Of a DNA stretch of 55,000 nucleotides, positions 1 through 12,042 are shown piece by piece. Within the stretch, counting starts at the first letter, position 1. Each line of letters opens with the position of its first letter. This DNA comes from Prorocentrum cordatum (taxonomy: Eukaryota; Sar; Dinophyceae; Prorocentrales; Prorocentraceae). The stretch is from contig CAUYUJ010016345.1 of the NCBI GenBank assembly GCA_963575745.1, forward strand, positions 175,001 through 230,000. Reading direction: 5' to 3'. The translations under genes were made by a program, and so were the position numbers. The notes under the pieces are model-generated. The model was not told the origin of the DNA and made no database searches. It saw nothing but the letters and a program-made list of their open reading frames with translations.

Positions 1-690
1 ACACACCACGTACGAAATGATCGCGATAGGCGCCAACATGCGCCCACCACGTCACCCGCCCTACAATGAAGATGGGCAGCTACAGGCAAGTGGTTGCTGG
101 AAAGGGCTACGTGAGCAGCTGGCGCACTCACTTGGAAAGGCAGCAGAGTGCTAGGCTAGTTGACTGACGGGCGTAAATTGGGTACGGCAGCCAGTATATA
201 CTATGGTTTAGTTGTTTAATCTCTCGCCTGGACAGTGTAGCGCCTCTGCAGCAGGGTCTTACCATCTGACCGTCCCAGGGCAAATCCCCCTCACAGAAAC
301 AACCGCTGAGCCTGCTGCCTCGGAGCGACTACTGCAGAGCGTTGGTTGCAAACTCAAGAACTCCAGCGGTGTGCAGCTCAGGCGCATGGTGCAGGGCACA
401 CTGCACAGACATGTCGGTGGGTCTGTTCTTTGTTGTTGGCTGGCCGCTGCCGGGTTGGCATGCAGGTCATTGTCTTGACCAAAGAAGCGGCAACGCCTGG
501 GCCGTGCACTTGGCGAGGTGGTGTGGGGCGCGGCGTGGCGCGTGCGACGCGAGATTCGCACACACGAAGATGTGCACACATTGTTCGTTTCTAACTCTTC
601 GAAAGTTATTTGACTTTTTGGGGGGGCCAAGGTCCTTTCAGTTATAGATGTTCTATCCTGGGCCTCTTCCTGGCCAGTAGGGGGCCAGGA
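1..690. other. Unassigned sequence, no gene seen
   Basis: Short open frames occur on both strands, but none shows a recognisable domain, splice context or homology to the rest of the window. I see no repeat of note. Confidence 0.5.
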
Positions 691-737
691 ACAATTAGAA
701 ACGAGCACAATTAGAAATGAGCACGATTAGAAATGAA
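691..737. repeat. 16-bp tandem repeat, three copies
   Basis: Three successive units close to ATTAGAAAYGAGCACA, differing by one or two bases each. No function is suggested. Confidence 0.7.
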
Positions 738-1375
738 CGACGTGTACACACGTCATTGCAATCTCATGAGATGGATCCGCTGAGCCAGCCCCGATGGGAG
801 TGTTCCATGCTTGTTTCGTACCAGCGTCCACCGCGCACGCCTTCGCAGGCACGCACGGGAGCCTCGCGGAAGGATTCGACACCGTGCGGGTGCGGGGAAG
901 TGCGGTCGGGAGCTGTTGGACAGCGCGTCGCTCCGCCAGGCTTGGCCTACCACGCTTCGGCGCGACGCGCTGTCCACTTCTCAGTCCCCAGGCTTCAACG
1001 TCCCGGGCCTTTGCGAGCATCCCGTCCCGCGGAGCGGAGCGACACAGGATCCACTCGCAAGGCATAGCGTGTCGCTGGGGCCGCCGCCGCGACACGCTAG
1101 TCAAAGTTCCCGACCGTATCGTAATGGCAACTGTCTTCGATAACGGCACTTCGGGGCCATGCTTATGGGAGGCATACTATGCACGCAGTTTGCCCGTGAG
1201 TTCATCCAGCTTGGAGTGGGATCAAGCCTTGGAAACAGCTGAGTTCGGCTTCCCTTCGACCTTGTCCGTCGCTCTCGGCCGAGAGCGTGGAACCTAAGAG
1301 GCTTCATTCTGAAATATCGGAAATGCGCTCTTATCATAGCGAGTTAGTGTTGCAGCCATGTGCGCAACATCAACC

Positions 1376-1625
1376 TCATGAAGGAGAGGAGGGGGAGCAG
1401 GAGGGGGAGGAGCAGGATGGAAGAGGATGGGCAGAGAGAAGAAGCGTGCGAGAAGGAAGGAGGAAGGAGGCGGGGTGGGAGGAAGGAGGAGGGTGGCGGG
1501 AGGAGGGAGTAGGGCTGAGGATCGAGGGCTGCAGGAGGTGGGGAAAAGAAGGGGCGGAGGATGCGGAAGAAGCAGAAAGAGAGTGGGGAATGGGAAATGA
1601 TGAGGAGAAGCAGGGAGAGGACGAT
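1376..1625. repeat. Purine-rich (GGA/GAA) tract
   Basis: About 250 bp almost wholly A and G on the + strand. It is followed 250 bp later by a CCT tract, so the two could pair on one strand. The open frames over it are low-complexity artefacts. Confidence 0.8.
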
Positions 1626-1874
1626 GCGTGGCCCTCGTTGCGACCGTCGCGAGCTTGCACTGCCCGACCCTGCCTAGGCGGAGGCGGCGGACCAGCAGCC
1701 ACTGTCGCTGCCCGCCGCGAGCGAGATCAACGACCACCAGGACGAGGTCCGGAGCACCCACACCGCGGACAGCCTGGACGACCAGGCTGGCGGGGCAGAG
1801 GGGGGGAGGGCGCGAGCCCCAGCCGGGGGCCACGCGAGGTGGGGGGGGGCCAGGCTCAGGGGGGAACGCATCGA

Positions 1875-1974
1875 CCCTCCTCCTCCTCCTCCTCCCTCCT
1901 CCTCCTCCTCCTCCTCCTCCTCCTCCTCCTCCTCCTCCTCCTCCTCCTCCTCCTCCTCCTCCTCCTCCTCCTCC
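1875..1974. repeat. (CCT)n microsatellite, about 33 units
   Basis: A nearly uninterrupted CCT triplet run of about 100 bp. It reads as poly-Leu, poly-Pro or poly-Ser in the three forward frames, which explains the long open frames here. Confidence 0.95.
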
Positions 1975-3590
1975 CGCACACCCGTCGCCGACAGGGGCCC
2001 GATGGCCCGCCCCGCCCAGGAGCGTGCGGCTCTCCCCGTCGGGGACCTGTCGCCGATCTCCACCGGCGGTGTATCGCCGACTACGGGTCGAGGTCTAAGC
2101 CCCCCCCGAGCCAGACCCCCCTCCCCAAAAAAAAGTCGTTCTACCGGTCCACCTCTCTCGGGTTCTGTCCTGCCCGGGGGTGCCACGGTGCACCGACGAG
2201 CGCGTGCCCCGTTCTCGACAGAGGAGGTGGGGACCTAGGGGAAGCCTAGCTGCTCGGTGCGATCGAAATCACAGCGGAAAGAGCCGAGGAGACCCCCCCC
2301 TTTTCTAACCGAAGGCGGGCATGGTGCAGATCAAATTCAGCCCTCCCTTTCCTGGCGTTTGCGTTTTGTGCCGCGTGCAGACAGGGCCCCCCCTGGCCGG
2401 GCTAACCAGTGACAAAAGCTCGGGACCCCTTCTCGGAAGGGCGGAGGTTTCGCGGCGCGGTGCCGCATCGCTCCCCCGTGTCGCGAAGGGCGCGGGCCGA
2501 GTCTGGGGGCCTCCAGGTGCTGAGGGCATCTTGCCACCGAGGCATATCCAGGAGGTGGCTTACAGACAAACCCAGTCATCGGGATGCCCTGGCCTCGTCA
2601 GAAACCCTTGCATGCGTCGCTAGGCACTCTTGCACACGCCGCCCCCTTTGGGAGTCTTCTGGGGGCCTCCCGGGGGACCCGCCGGCGATCTCGGAGGTTC
2701 TATCTGAGTCTATATGGGGGGGATCGGCTCGAAGAAGAAGTTCGGGCACCCCTTCCGGGGCATGCCTGGGAGGCCTCTAAGGCCATCTCAGGGGCCTGTT
2801 GTCGGGCGGGGCTAGGACGAGGACCAATCCGTTCGAGAGCGTTCCAGGACGCTCTCAGAGCGTCCCCGAACGGTGTGAGAAGGCCGCGGCGCCCGAGACG
2901 TCCTCCAGAGCCGCCGGATCTCAGAGATCCCCGATCTATCCTCACCCGACGTTATCCTCGCCCCAGCTTCGCCTTACTGTTTGGCCGCCCTGCTCGCTCT
3001 GAGGACCAAAGCGGCCGAGAATGGTCTCTTGGGCCAAACCCCAGGGCCCCCAAGACGGCCCAAGGGGGCTCCAGCGCGGATCCCTGCGGCCATCTTGGGG
3101 CACGCTGGTGGGCGATGCCTCCAACCACGCTCCTGAAGCGTCCAGGAAAGTCACGCGGGGAATCTCGAGAGCGCCAAGGAGCGCCTAGAAGTAACCTGAA
3201 CTCTGCGGCCTGGACCCTTTAAAGAGTGTTTACAAGGCTCTACGCAGAGAATTCGAAGGTACCTGAGAACACTCCACTACACGCCAAGCGGCACGGTGGC
3301 GGATTTGCTAGCTTGAAATCGAGGGGAAGAGTCGTGAAGGTAAGAAATCACCCCCGTTCCGAAGTTGCGCACTCTTTAGAGTACAGAGCGATTATCATTG
3401 ATATGGAATACATGATAGTACCCACGCTATTTGCCACATCCAGCTGTGTTCGACGCTTCACCAAGGACTGCCACGGAGCAAGGAGGCCTCTGGAGACCGC
3501 GCATGTGGACCGGCTTGGCTTTGGAGGTGTAGCAGGGCGACGGTGCCCAGAGAGGTCTTGCGGGGGAAGCCGAGCAGATCTCGGCCACGA
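1975..3590. other. GC-rich unassigned sequence
   Basis: No gene is supported. From 2640 to 2790 there are repeated GGCCTC/GAGGCC words like those at 18.5-19.0 kb. A small inverted repeat (GAGAGCGT, ACGCTCTC) sits near 2836-2857. Confidence 0.5.
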
Positions 3591-3960
3591 CACGAATGGG
3601 GGGAAGGGGCATGGGGAAAGGTGGAGGCGAAAGAGCAGGAGCGGAATGGAGGAGGAGGAGGGAAAGAGAGAGGAAGAAGAGGCTGCGGAGGAGAAGGTAG
3701 AGGAGAGGAGGGGGAGTGGGTCGGAGCGCGAGGGGAAGGGGGGGAGAAGGGAGGGGAGGAGGAGGGAGGGGCGGGAAGAGGGAGAGGGAGGAAGAGGGAA
3801 AGGGGGGGAGTGGGAAGAGGAGGAAGAGGAAGGGGAAGGAAAGAGGAGGAGGAATAAGGAAGAGAAGGACGTCAAAAGAGACAAGGATCAAGAACAGGAG
3901 CTATATCTCCGAGAAGAGAAAGGGAGAGAGAGAGAGAGAGACCAAAAAAAATGGGAAGAT
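3591..3960. repeat. Purine-rich tract
   Basis: About 370 bp of degenerate GGA, GAA and AGG triplets on the + strand. Poly-Glu/Arg/Gly open frames over it are compositional. Confidence 0.8.
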
Positions 3961-4080
3961 GATATTTCGAGCACCCCCCACCAAGGAGTGCCAGCATATC
4001 AGTATGTATGCTCTTAGGGTGCGATTCCACAAACAGAGCTTGCACTCAGGTATTCCTTTTTATTGTCTGAGGAACTGGGC

Positions 4081-4262
4081 CTGGCTGGCGGTCTGACGGC
4101 TCCGTGCTCGACGTCGCCGCCCCGTCGTTGCCTCGTCGCCGCCTGTCGTCCGGGCCTGGCTGGCGGTCTGGCGGTTCCGTGCTCGCCGTCGCCGCCCCGT
4201 CACCGCCCGTCGTCTGGGTCTAGCTGGCGGTCTGGCGTCTCCGTGCTCGCAATCGCTGCCCT
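4081..4262. repeat. GC-rich tandem repeat, three diverged copies
   Basis: Units begin with CTGGCTGGCGGTCTG near 4081, 4156 and 4220 and carry CCGTGCTCG and CGCCGCCCCGTC in the same order, with spacing of 75 and 64 bp. Confidence 0.75.
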
Positions 4263-4499
4263 GTGTCCGCATAGGTTTTAGAAAAGGTGACAGGATCTGC
4301 CTTCCCCCTCCCTGGACTTAACGGTATTTTTTTCGCATTGCAAGTCGCATGCGATTCTGGCCCATCGCCCATCCGAAAATATGAATTCGTACCACCACAG
4401 GCAAGTCGGTATCGGCCCTCCCTCATCCTTTCTGCAAACAATACTACGCGCGCACACCGGTTTTTCCAAACTCAGCAGTTGTTTCATGAGCCCCTTGCC

Positions 4500-5830
4500 C
4501 CAAAAAGGCAAAGTGCACGCGCGCGTCGCCGCGCGCGCATGCCGGAATCTGTCAAACATTGCAGGTTTTGCGAAAAAACAAAAATTGAAAACAACAAAAA
4601 AACGAGTACCCCGAAAACAGATTAAAGCACACGGTTTCGCGACGAACATGTCATACATGTTTACATGCCTACCGACCTACCGACCTACATACATACCATA
4701 CCATACACACATAAATACATACATACATACATGCATGCATGCATACATACATACATACATAAATACAAATACATACATACATACATACATACATACATAC
4801 ATACATACATACACACACACATACATACATACATACATACATACAAACATACATACATATATACAGACACACATACATAAGAGGCGCCCGCGCGCTTGCG
4901 AATTCAAAAGAACATGTCTTTCAACAGGTTCATAACCTGCTACGGAAAGGGCCTTTCGCGCGCGCATGTCGAAATCGTTCGAACGCCCTTGCGCGTGCTG
5001 TCGCCAGAACCCCTTGCAAAAAAAGAGACGAAGTGTACACGCGCGCGTCGTCGCGCGCGCATGCCGACATTCTTGAAATACCTTGGGTGTCGCAGGGATT
5101 TCAACATCGAGCGTACCGAAAACATGCCACAATGACTTTGCAGCATCATTTCTAAGGAAAAAAGTGCGGTCGCGTTCCTGCGGATTCTTCCAGAAACCAT
5201 AGTTTAATAATAAAAAAACAATTCGGCAACACGGGTCTCTCGCGCGGCATGTCGAAATCATTCGAACGCTTTTGCGCGCGAGTTGGGGGGGTACGATCCG
5301 TACCAAATAATGCCATGCGGGCCACGTCGGCTGCGCGCGCATGTCGAACTTCCCCCACCAAAACGTTCATCACCGACGCGGGGACGCCGTCATCGTCGCC
5401 GGCGTGATCAGCATCGGCGCCGTCACTGGCCTTGCCGCCGTCGTTGTCATTATCATCACCAGCATCGCTACCAGCAGCATCGTCTCTACCGGCGTCGACG
5501 TTGCCATGATACCGCGCCCGCCCGAGTCGCCGATTGGCAGTGAAATGCCCGCTGGCAAGTGCCCAGCGGCCACCGCGGCCGCGTCGGTCGCGCCGAACTA
5601 AATGGCCGCTGCGCGCGCGAGCATGCGCGGGCTAGCGCGGCCGCAGTGGTGCGCCAGCCAGCGCCGAGCAAACATCGCAATCGCCGCCGCATCGGTGTTG
5701 CAAGCCAAGTTGCGGGTGGGTGGGTGGGATGGTTGCGCGAGCAAGGGAGTTGATATTTTCAACTTCGGCAGGGCGAATTGCACAACATAGATTGCACCAC
5801 ATAGGTTGCACCGCATGGATTGCAGCACTC
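4500..5830. repeat. Dispersed composite repeat, copy 1
   Basis: Modular repeat shared with 6660-7455, 7685-8930 and 30230-31745. Its first module has an A run, then GTGCACACGCGCGCGTCGTC, then GCGCGCGCATGCCGAAAT. The second is rich in GTC and ATC words and holds GCGGCCGC sites and CATCGCAATCGCCGCCGCAT. It ends in GTTGCGGGTGGGTGGGTGGG and TTGCACCACAT units. No transposase or RT is seen. Open frames within it are not conserved between copies. Confidence 0.7.
4686..4878. repeat. (TACA)n tetranucleotide microsatellite
   Basis: About 190 bp of ACAT/TACA repeats with small interruptions (TGCA, AAAT, CACA). Open frames reading YIHT or MYVC are artefacts of the repeat. Confidence 0.95.
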
Positions 5831-6046
5831 GGATCCGTCGTCTGCGGGACCACCACGCAGGGTGGGGTTTTCGGCTCCGCTACAACCTAGGGACGTCGCA
5901 CCGTGTGCCAATTGCCTTAGCCACGATCGTGTTGCAGGCCAGTTGAACAAACCCAGACATCGGCGCCAACGATGTGAATGAAATGAACGGATGAACATAA
6001 GATGCATCACGTCGGTTACGCCGTAAATATGTGTATATATATACTG

Positions 6047-6210
6047 CACATCACAGATGGCACCACACTTTTATATCGATACTGCACCACATAGATTGCA
6101 CCACATCTAGTACACAGCTTGGATTGCAAAACATATGTTGCAACACCTTTGTTGCACCACATGGGTTGCACAACATAGATGTCACTCATATATTGCACCA
6201 CGTAGAGTCT
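6047..6210. repeat. TTGCACCACAT minisatellite
   Basis: Degenerate 11-15-bp units (TTGCACCACATAGAT and variants such as TTGCAACACCT). The same units end the composite repeat at 5775-5830, 8885-8930 and 31705-31745, so this is probably a detached 3' end of that family. Confidence 0.7.
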
Positions 6211-6659
6211 TTTTTCTGATAACTAATCGAACTCCCTTTTCGTATTGCGATTGATTTACGATCCTGCCCCATCGTCCACCGTACATCTGGGTCCATATTA
6301 TCCCAGTGAAACTGGCATCCCCCCCCTAGCCTTCCGCAAAATATATTATGCGCGCATATTCGTCTATCAAAACCATTAGTGTTCAAGAATACCGTGCACC
6401 CCCCCAAAAAAAAAAAAAAAAAAAAACGGGACGATGTGCACACGCACGCGTCCTTGCGAGCGTGTGCCGAATATTTCGAAAACCGTAGGTATGGTAAAGA
6501 GTTCAAGCTCGAGTGTCCCGAATGAATAAATAAATAAATATGTATATATGTATATATATTACACACAAATACACAAGAAAAAGGTTTCAACGACATCGTA
6601 CGCTCGGGTTTTTTCCGAATGCTCCAGATAACCATAGGTTTTCAACATGCTCATGGCTT

Positions 6660-7455
6660 GCTGCATGCCTCTCGCGCGCGCATGTCGCAATCGTTCGAAC
6701 GCCCTTGCGCGCGTGCTGTCGCAAGAATCCCATGCAAAAAAAGGGACAAAGTGCACGCGCACGCGTCGTCGCGCGCGCATGCCGAAATCTTTCAAAAACC
6801 GAAAGTTTCGCCAGGAGTTCAAAAACGACTGTTCCGAAATCGTATAAACGACAGATGGTTTCGCACATTCAGTTTTCAAAAATGCCTGCGTTCGCGCCCC
6901 TGCGAAGTCGGACGAAAACCATAGGTTTTTTCAAACAATGCATACAATTCTACAAAACGGGCTCAACGCGCCGCACGTCGCAAACGCCCTTGCGCGCGTG
7001 CTGGGGGGGGGACACGACCCGTGTCAAGTAATACCATTCGGGCCATTATTACGCGTCGGCCGCGCGCGCATCTCGAACTCTTTCCGAAACCGTCATCACC
7101 GACGCGAGGGCGCCGTCATCGTCGTCGGCGTGATCAGCACCGGCGCCCACGATACCATCGTCGCCGTCGTTGTCATCATCGCCACCAGCATCACTACCAG
7201 CATCATCGCGTCAACGTTGCCATGGCACCGCACCTGCCCAAGTCGCCGACTCGCACTGAGGTGCCCGCTAGGAAGTGTCCAACAGTCAGCGCCACCGCGG
7301 CCGCCTCGGTCGCGCCAAACTCTGCGGCCGCTGCGCGCGCGAGCATGCGCGGGCCAGCGCGGCCGCAGAGATGCATCAGCTAACTCCAATCACTCATCGC
7401 AATCGCCGCCGCATCGGTGTTGCAAACCAAGTTGCGGGTGGGTGGGTGGGATGAT
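6660..7455. repeat. Dispersed composite repeat, copy 2
   Basis: Same module order as copy 1: CGCGCGCATGTCGCAATC, A run, GCGCGTCGTCGCGCGCGCAT, then the GTC/ATC-rich module with GCGGCCGC sites, ending in GTTGCGGGTGGGTGGGTGGG. The TTGCACCACAT tail is missing. Confidence 0.7.
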
Positions 7456-7684
7456 TCATTTTTCTTTTCTAAAAACAGAATAGGATCTAATTTCCCATCC
7501 TGGCGTTATCGGTCCCCCTTTCGGGTTTGTAAATCGTATACGATTCTGACCACATGTCCATCAAAAATATGAAATCACAATGTCCCAGGCCAGCTGGTAT
7601 CCCCCCCCCCCTGAGGTCCCCTTGTAAAAGACACTATGCGGTGATATTTGTTGCTATAACAGTGCACTTTTTTCACGAATCCCT

Positions 7685-8930
7685 TGCCAAAAAAGGACGA
7701 AGTGCACACGCGCGCGTCGTCGCGCGCGCATGCCGAAATCCTTCAAAAACTCTCGGTGTCGGAAAGATTTCGCAATCGAGTTTCCAAAAAAAACATACAA
7801 AAACACAGGGTTTCGTAACATTGATTTGCTAAAAAAGCTTACGCGCGAGCTCTTACGAAATCTTAAGAGAACCATTGGTTTTTTCGAGATTTACACAACC
7901 TGCTACCAAACGGGCGTCGCGCGCGCGCATGTCGAAATCTGTCGAACGCCCTTGCGCGTGTGCCGTCGCGAGAATATTTTGCAAAAAAAGGGACGAAGTG
8001 CAGACGCGCGCGTCGTCGCGCGCGTATGCCGAAATCCTTCAAAACCCATCGGCTTCGGAAGGATTTCAAAATCGCGCGTCCAAAAAAAACTACAAAAACA
8101 CAACGTTTCGCAACACGCATTTTTAACAAGCGTGCGCGCGCGCTCTTGCGGCGTCATCGTCGTCGTCGTCGTCGTCGTCGCCGTCTTCCCTCCTCCCGCG
8201 TCGTCGTCGTCGTCGTCGCCTACGTCGTCCTGTGTCTTTCCTCGTGTTCGTCGTCGTCGTCGTCCTCTTTGGCGTCGTGGTCGTTTCCGTCGTCGTTGTC
8301 GCTGTGGTCGTCCTTCCTCTTCCTCCCTCGTCGTCGTCGTCGTCGTCGTCCGTCGTCGGCGTCTCGTCGTCGTCCTTCCTATTTCGTCGCCGTCGTCGTC
8401 GTCGTTGTCGTCGTCGTCTCGTCGTCGTTTTCCCTCCTCCCTCGTCGTTGTCGTCGTCGGCGTCGCCGTCCTTCCTTCTTCTTCGTCGTTCGAGTCGTCG
8501 CCGTCCTCCCTCCTCCCTCGTTGTCGTCGTTGTCGTCGTTGCGCCGTCGTCGTCCTCCCTCCTCCCTCGTCGTCGTCTTCGTTGGCGGCGTCGTCGTCGT
8601 CGTCGTCTTCGTCGTCGTCGTCGGCGTCGGCTTCGTCGTCTTCGTCGTCGTCGACGTCGGCGTCGTCGTCGTTGCCGCCGTCGTCGTCGTCGTCGTCGTC
8701 GTCGTCGGCCGTCTTGCTTCTCCGGCCTTCTTGGGGCGCTCTTGAGACGCCCCCGAGGGCTCCAAGACGACCCCGGAGCGATATCTGTGCTCGGTCCCGC
8801 ATGGGTTTTGCAAACCAAGTTGCGGGTGGGTGGATGGGATTATTGCGCGAGCAATGGAGTTGACAACTTCAAGTTCGGCAAGTGATTGTTTGCACCACAT
8901 CGATTGCCCCACCTAGGTTGCACAATGCAT
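7685..8930. repeat. Dispersed composite repeat, copy 3, with triplet expansion
   Basis: The GC hairpin module occurs twice (7690-7760 and 7910-8050). The GTC/ATC-rich module is replaced by a 600-bp TCG/GTC expansion. The 3' end (CAAACCAAGTTGCGGGTGGG, then TTGCACCACAT-like units) is present at 8808-8930. Confidence 0.7.
8146..8745. repeat. (GTC/TCG)n triplet tract
   Basis: About 600 bp of imperfect GTC repeats broken by CCTCCCTC words. All six frames are largely open (poly-Val, -Ser, -Arg, -Asp, -Thr), so long open frames here are no evidence of a protein. Confidence 0.95.
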
Positions 8931-10612
8931 ATCATTATTGTTTTCTGTGTCTGATATTGGTGCATGCTTTCGGTGTGTATAATGGATGATTGGTGTGGAC
9001 GTATGTTGTTTACGCCAGGCATTGGTGTATAGTGTTGGTGACGGTTGTCGACGTCATAATGAAGGGGGCCAAACGGTCTTACACCATCCTTGGGTGCGCG
9101 GCTGAAGCTCGCTCCGCGGTGGGAGTTCTAATTGCTTGTTGCTGTGATCGCCCTCGCCCGTGACCAACCCACGACCCAGCCGCGACCCGCCCGCGGCCCA
9201 CTCACATTGCTCTGGTATAAATGCAATTCCCGCGGCGGGTTTGTTATGCAATGTGTCAAACATTGGCGCGTGTGGCTGGTTAGTTTCAAAGTTTGTTTTC
9301 GGGCATCGCAGACTGCCGACGACCTCGCAGCCTCCTCGATCTGATCCGCAGTTGCGGGGGGGCATGGTAGTTGATTGGTATATGCTGTCGGCGTGTGCCC
9401 ATGATGTTTGTGTTTGATGTCCGCTGCGGGTGTGTATGTCTCGTGGGCGTTACTTATGTATGCTATCGGTGTATGTTGTTAGCGCACGATCTCACTGCAG
9501 TCCTTTTAATGCGAGTTCTAGATGTACGTGGACGCCGTGACGTCGTGACGCCCCCAGGCGGGAGCGCATGTTACGTACACCTTTTCTCTTGTTCTTTGTG
9601 TCGCCCTTGGATTCGGGGATCTCTCTGGAGCCTGGCGGCCGCGGTGTGCAGAGCGGACAAGGATGGACACCCAGGGAACACCCGAGAGACCAAAGGACAC
9701 GGGGTCGACTGCGCCGACATTGGCGTGCAAGCCGCCCGCGTAAGCTCGCGCGTAAGCGCCTTCGTCTCCACTGTGCTTTGCCGCGCTGGCGCCCCCCGTA
9801 AGCCACCGCGTGAGGCCGTTGCGTCATCTCGCGTGGACCACGAACGAACAACACGCACACACACACACATACCCATAGCCATGGGGGGGACGGACAGGGC
9901 CATGGGTGCGCGCTGTCGGATCGGGGCCCCTGTTCGAACGGGAGCCTCCCCAGGGGTCCGACAACCCGCACCCATACCCTCAGCAAGTCCGCCTCCCTCC
10001 GACCTCCCTATTGATGTGGCTGTGTATCGTTCGTGCGTCATACAGTAAGGGCTCGATCACAAGGAACCTTCCATAATCTTGAGACCCCCAGGACGTCGTC
10101 CGTCGATTTTTGGTATGGGAACGTCACGCTTTCCGTCGCAAAACCAGCGACAACCAAGAAACCCAGGGCACCCTGGAGGCAAGCAGCGTGTTTCTTGGCA
10201 TAGGTCTCTACTGTACTCCCTGGACCTCTCCCAGGGTGCGTTCTGACCCGGATTTCGAGGCGGATCCAGCGGTGGCGACGAGGGCCTCCCAGGAGGCCCA
10301 AAAAGGGTGGCGGCATGGACCTTTTTTCCTCCTCGGAGCGCCCTCGGCGGGCCCACGAGGGTGTTGCTTGGCACGGCCGTGAGACCCGCTGCTGATCGCC
10401 TCGCGCCCGGACCGTTGGGCCTCCGTGACCGCAGTGTGCCGGGCGGACGAGGCGGAGCACTCGGGGGGACCACCCGGATTGCCGGGTCTGGGCGGCCGCG
10501 GCAGGCAGGGCGGGGCGGGGCGGGCCGGGGGGGCGCTACTCAGAAGCCAGCAGGCCTCAGCCTGGTGGGTGGCGGAAAGGCAGAGAGAGAGAAGAGGGCA
10601 GCCACAAGAGAG
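8931..10612. other. Unassigned sequence, no gene seen
   Basis: Several 150-225-codon frames overlap on both strands without recognisable domains. A short CA run lies at 9850-9868 and GGGCCTCC words near 10280. Nothing else can be supported. Confidence 0.45.
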
Positions 10613-10616
10613 GGAG

Positions 10617-10657
<41 letters not shown>

Positions 10658-10979
10658 GTGATGGTGATGGTGATGGTGATGGTGATGGTGATGATGATGA
10701 TGACGATGGTGATGATGATGATGACGATGGTGATGATGACGATGGTGATGATGACGATTGTGATGGTGATGGTGATGGTGATGATGATGATTATTATGAT
10801 GGTGATGGTTATGATGATGATGGTGATGATGATGGTGTTGATGATGGTGATGTTGATTCTTATCGTCATCAACACCACCATCGTCATCATCAGCAGCATC
10901 TGTATCAGCCATCAGCATCATCATCATCATCATCATTATCATCATCATCATCAGCATCTTCATCATCATCAGGAGGGGC
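10613..10979. repeat. GAT/ATG microsatellite facing its reverse complement
   Basis: A GATGAT/GATGGT run (10617-10858) is followed after a short centre by a CATCAT/ATC run (10868-10974). The second half is the reverse complement of the first, so the tract could fold into one long imperfect hairpin. Poly-Met and poly-His frames here are artefacts. Confidence 0.85.
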
Positions 10980-11216
10980 CCTGACGTGATTGCATGCCCC
11001 CGCATCGACAGCATGCTAGCACTCAGCAAGAGGAGGAGGATCGGGAGGAGGTGGACAGGGAGGAGAAGGGGGGGAGGGGGACAGACGCCAGACTTCTGCC
11101 TCCTGGCGCGCGCGCGCCAGGGGCCCCGCAGACTCTGGCTCGGCGCGCCAGGTCGGGGGGGGTCGGCGGGGGCGGCAGCCCCCCGCCTGCGGGGCTGGGC
11201 CGCGCCCGTGGCGGCG

Positions 11217-11366
11217 ATGGAGGCCCCCGGACGCCCTCCCGCGGGCGCCGCGCTTGCCCCGGCGCAGGCGGGCCACGCGATGGCCGCAGCGCTGCCGCAC
11301 GCGGCCTTCCAGTCCGGGGCGGTGCTGGCGCAGGGGAGCCCGGGGGAGAAGGTCACCTCCTTGCGC
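11217..11366 (+). CDS. Possible upstream exon (unproven)
   Basis: An ATG at 11217 opens an Ala/Pro-rich frame, ending with a protein-like stretch (HAAFQSGAVLAQGSPGEK), and meets a possible donor (GAGAAG/GTCACC) at 11366. It lies about 1 kb upstream of the Pro/Gln-rich exon at 12379 and has similar composition. A related DNA segment recurs at 11780-11850, and the donor phase does not match the acceptor at 12379. It may therefore be repeat sequence rather than a first exon. Confidence 0.2.
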
Positions 11367-11480
11367 CGTTGAAGAAATCACGACGGGAGGCTTTTACATA
11401 TTTTCGGCTTCTGGGGGCCCTTACCGGGCCCCGTGACCGTCAAAAAACGACTCAGGATGAAAGGCGTCCCGATACCAGTG

Positions 11481-11561
11481 TTAAGTCGGGCGTGTCCCTC
11501 TACAGAAGGAATATTCAAAAATAATATTTAGAAATGTCTGGGAACGATTTTATTTTTTATA

Positions 11562-11609
<48 letters not shown>

Positions 11610-11692
11610 GCTATTAAAGATATGTGTCTGGTATTTGTTATCTGTCGCCCAAAATCCCTGTAGGAGGACATGCCCGACCTGATACCAGTGCC
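11481..11692. mobile_element. MITE copy 1 (212 bp)
   Basis: The ends are TTAAGTCGGGCGTGTCC and, on the complementary strand, TCAGGTCGGGCATGTCC. Both are flanked by a perfect 8-bp direct repeat TACCAGTG (11473-11480 and 11693-11700). The inside holds GTCCCTCTACAG, TATTCAAAAATA and GGGAACGATTTT, shared with the elements at 42858 and 43197. A TA dinucleotide tract (11558-11607) has expanded inside it. There is no coding capacity. An 8-bp duplication is typical of the hAT and P classes; assignment to either is inference. Confidence 0.75.
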
Positions 11693-11856
11693 TTCCGCAG
11701 ACACCTTTTCTTTTCCGTCGCAGCGCGGCAGAGGCGATCCGCACGCGCGTCGGGGCGAGACCGTGACACGGTATCGCGAACTAGCCCACATGCGGCCTTC
11801 TAGTCCAGGGTGGTGGTGGCGCCGGGGAGCCCGGGAGAGACAGTCAGCGGCGAGCC

Positions 11857-12042
11857 TGGGGGGAAGTGAGAAGGAGAAGGCGTGCTCAGAAGGCTCGGAA
11901 GTCACCCGGTCTTCTGAGAAGTGTTATGACCCTTCCTCGAAGACACTGAAAATGTCGCAGGAGGTACGAGGGCTTCTGAGAAGTCCCGCCGCCTTCTGAG
12001 AAGGCCTTCTCCTTCTCACTTCCCCCCCTCGCTCGCCGCCGA
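11857..12042. repeat. Foldback inverted repeat
   Basis: The left arm (from GCGGCGAGCC through GGGAAGTGAGAAGGAGAAGG, about 11850-11890) is matched in reverse complement by the right arm ending near 12042. Between them the palindrome CTTCTGAGAAG occurs repeatedly (near 11919, 11976, 11993). No terminal duplication was found. Confidence 0.65.

Noticed and set aside
7903-8912. Long frames on both strands (poly-Asp, -Arg, -Ser, -Val) as genes
   Set aside because: They are products of the TCG triplet tract; all six frames are open.
9371-10048. 225-codon frame with Cys/Val-rich start
   Set aside because: Heavily overlapped by minus-strand frames and no recognisable domain.
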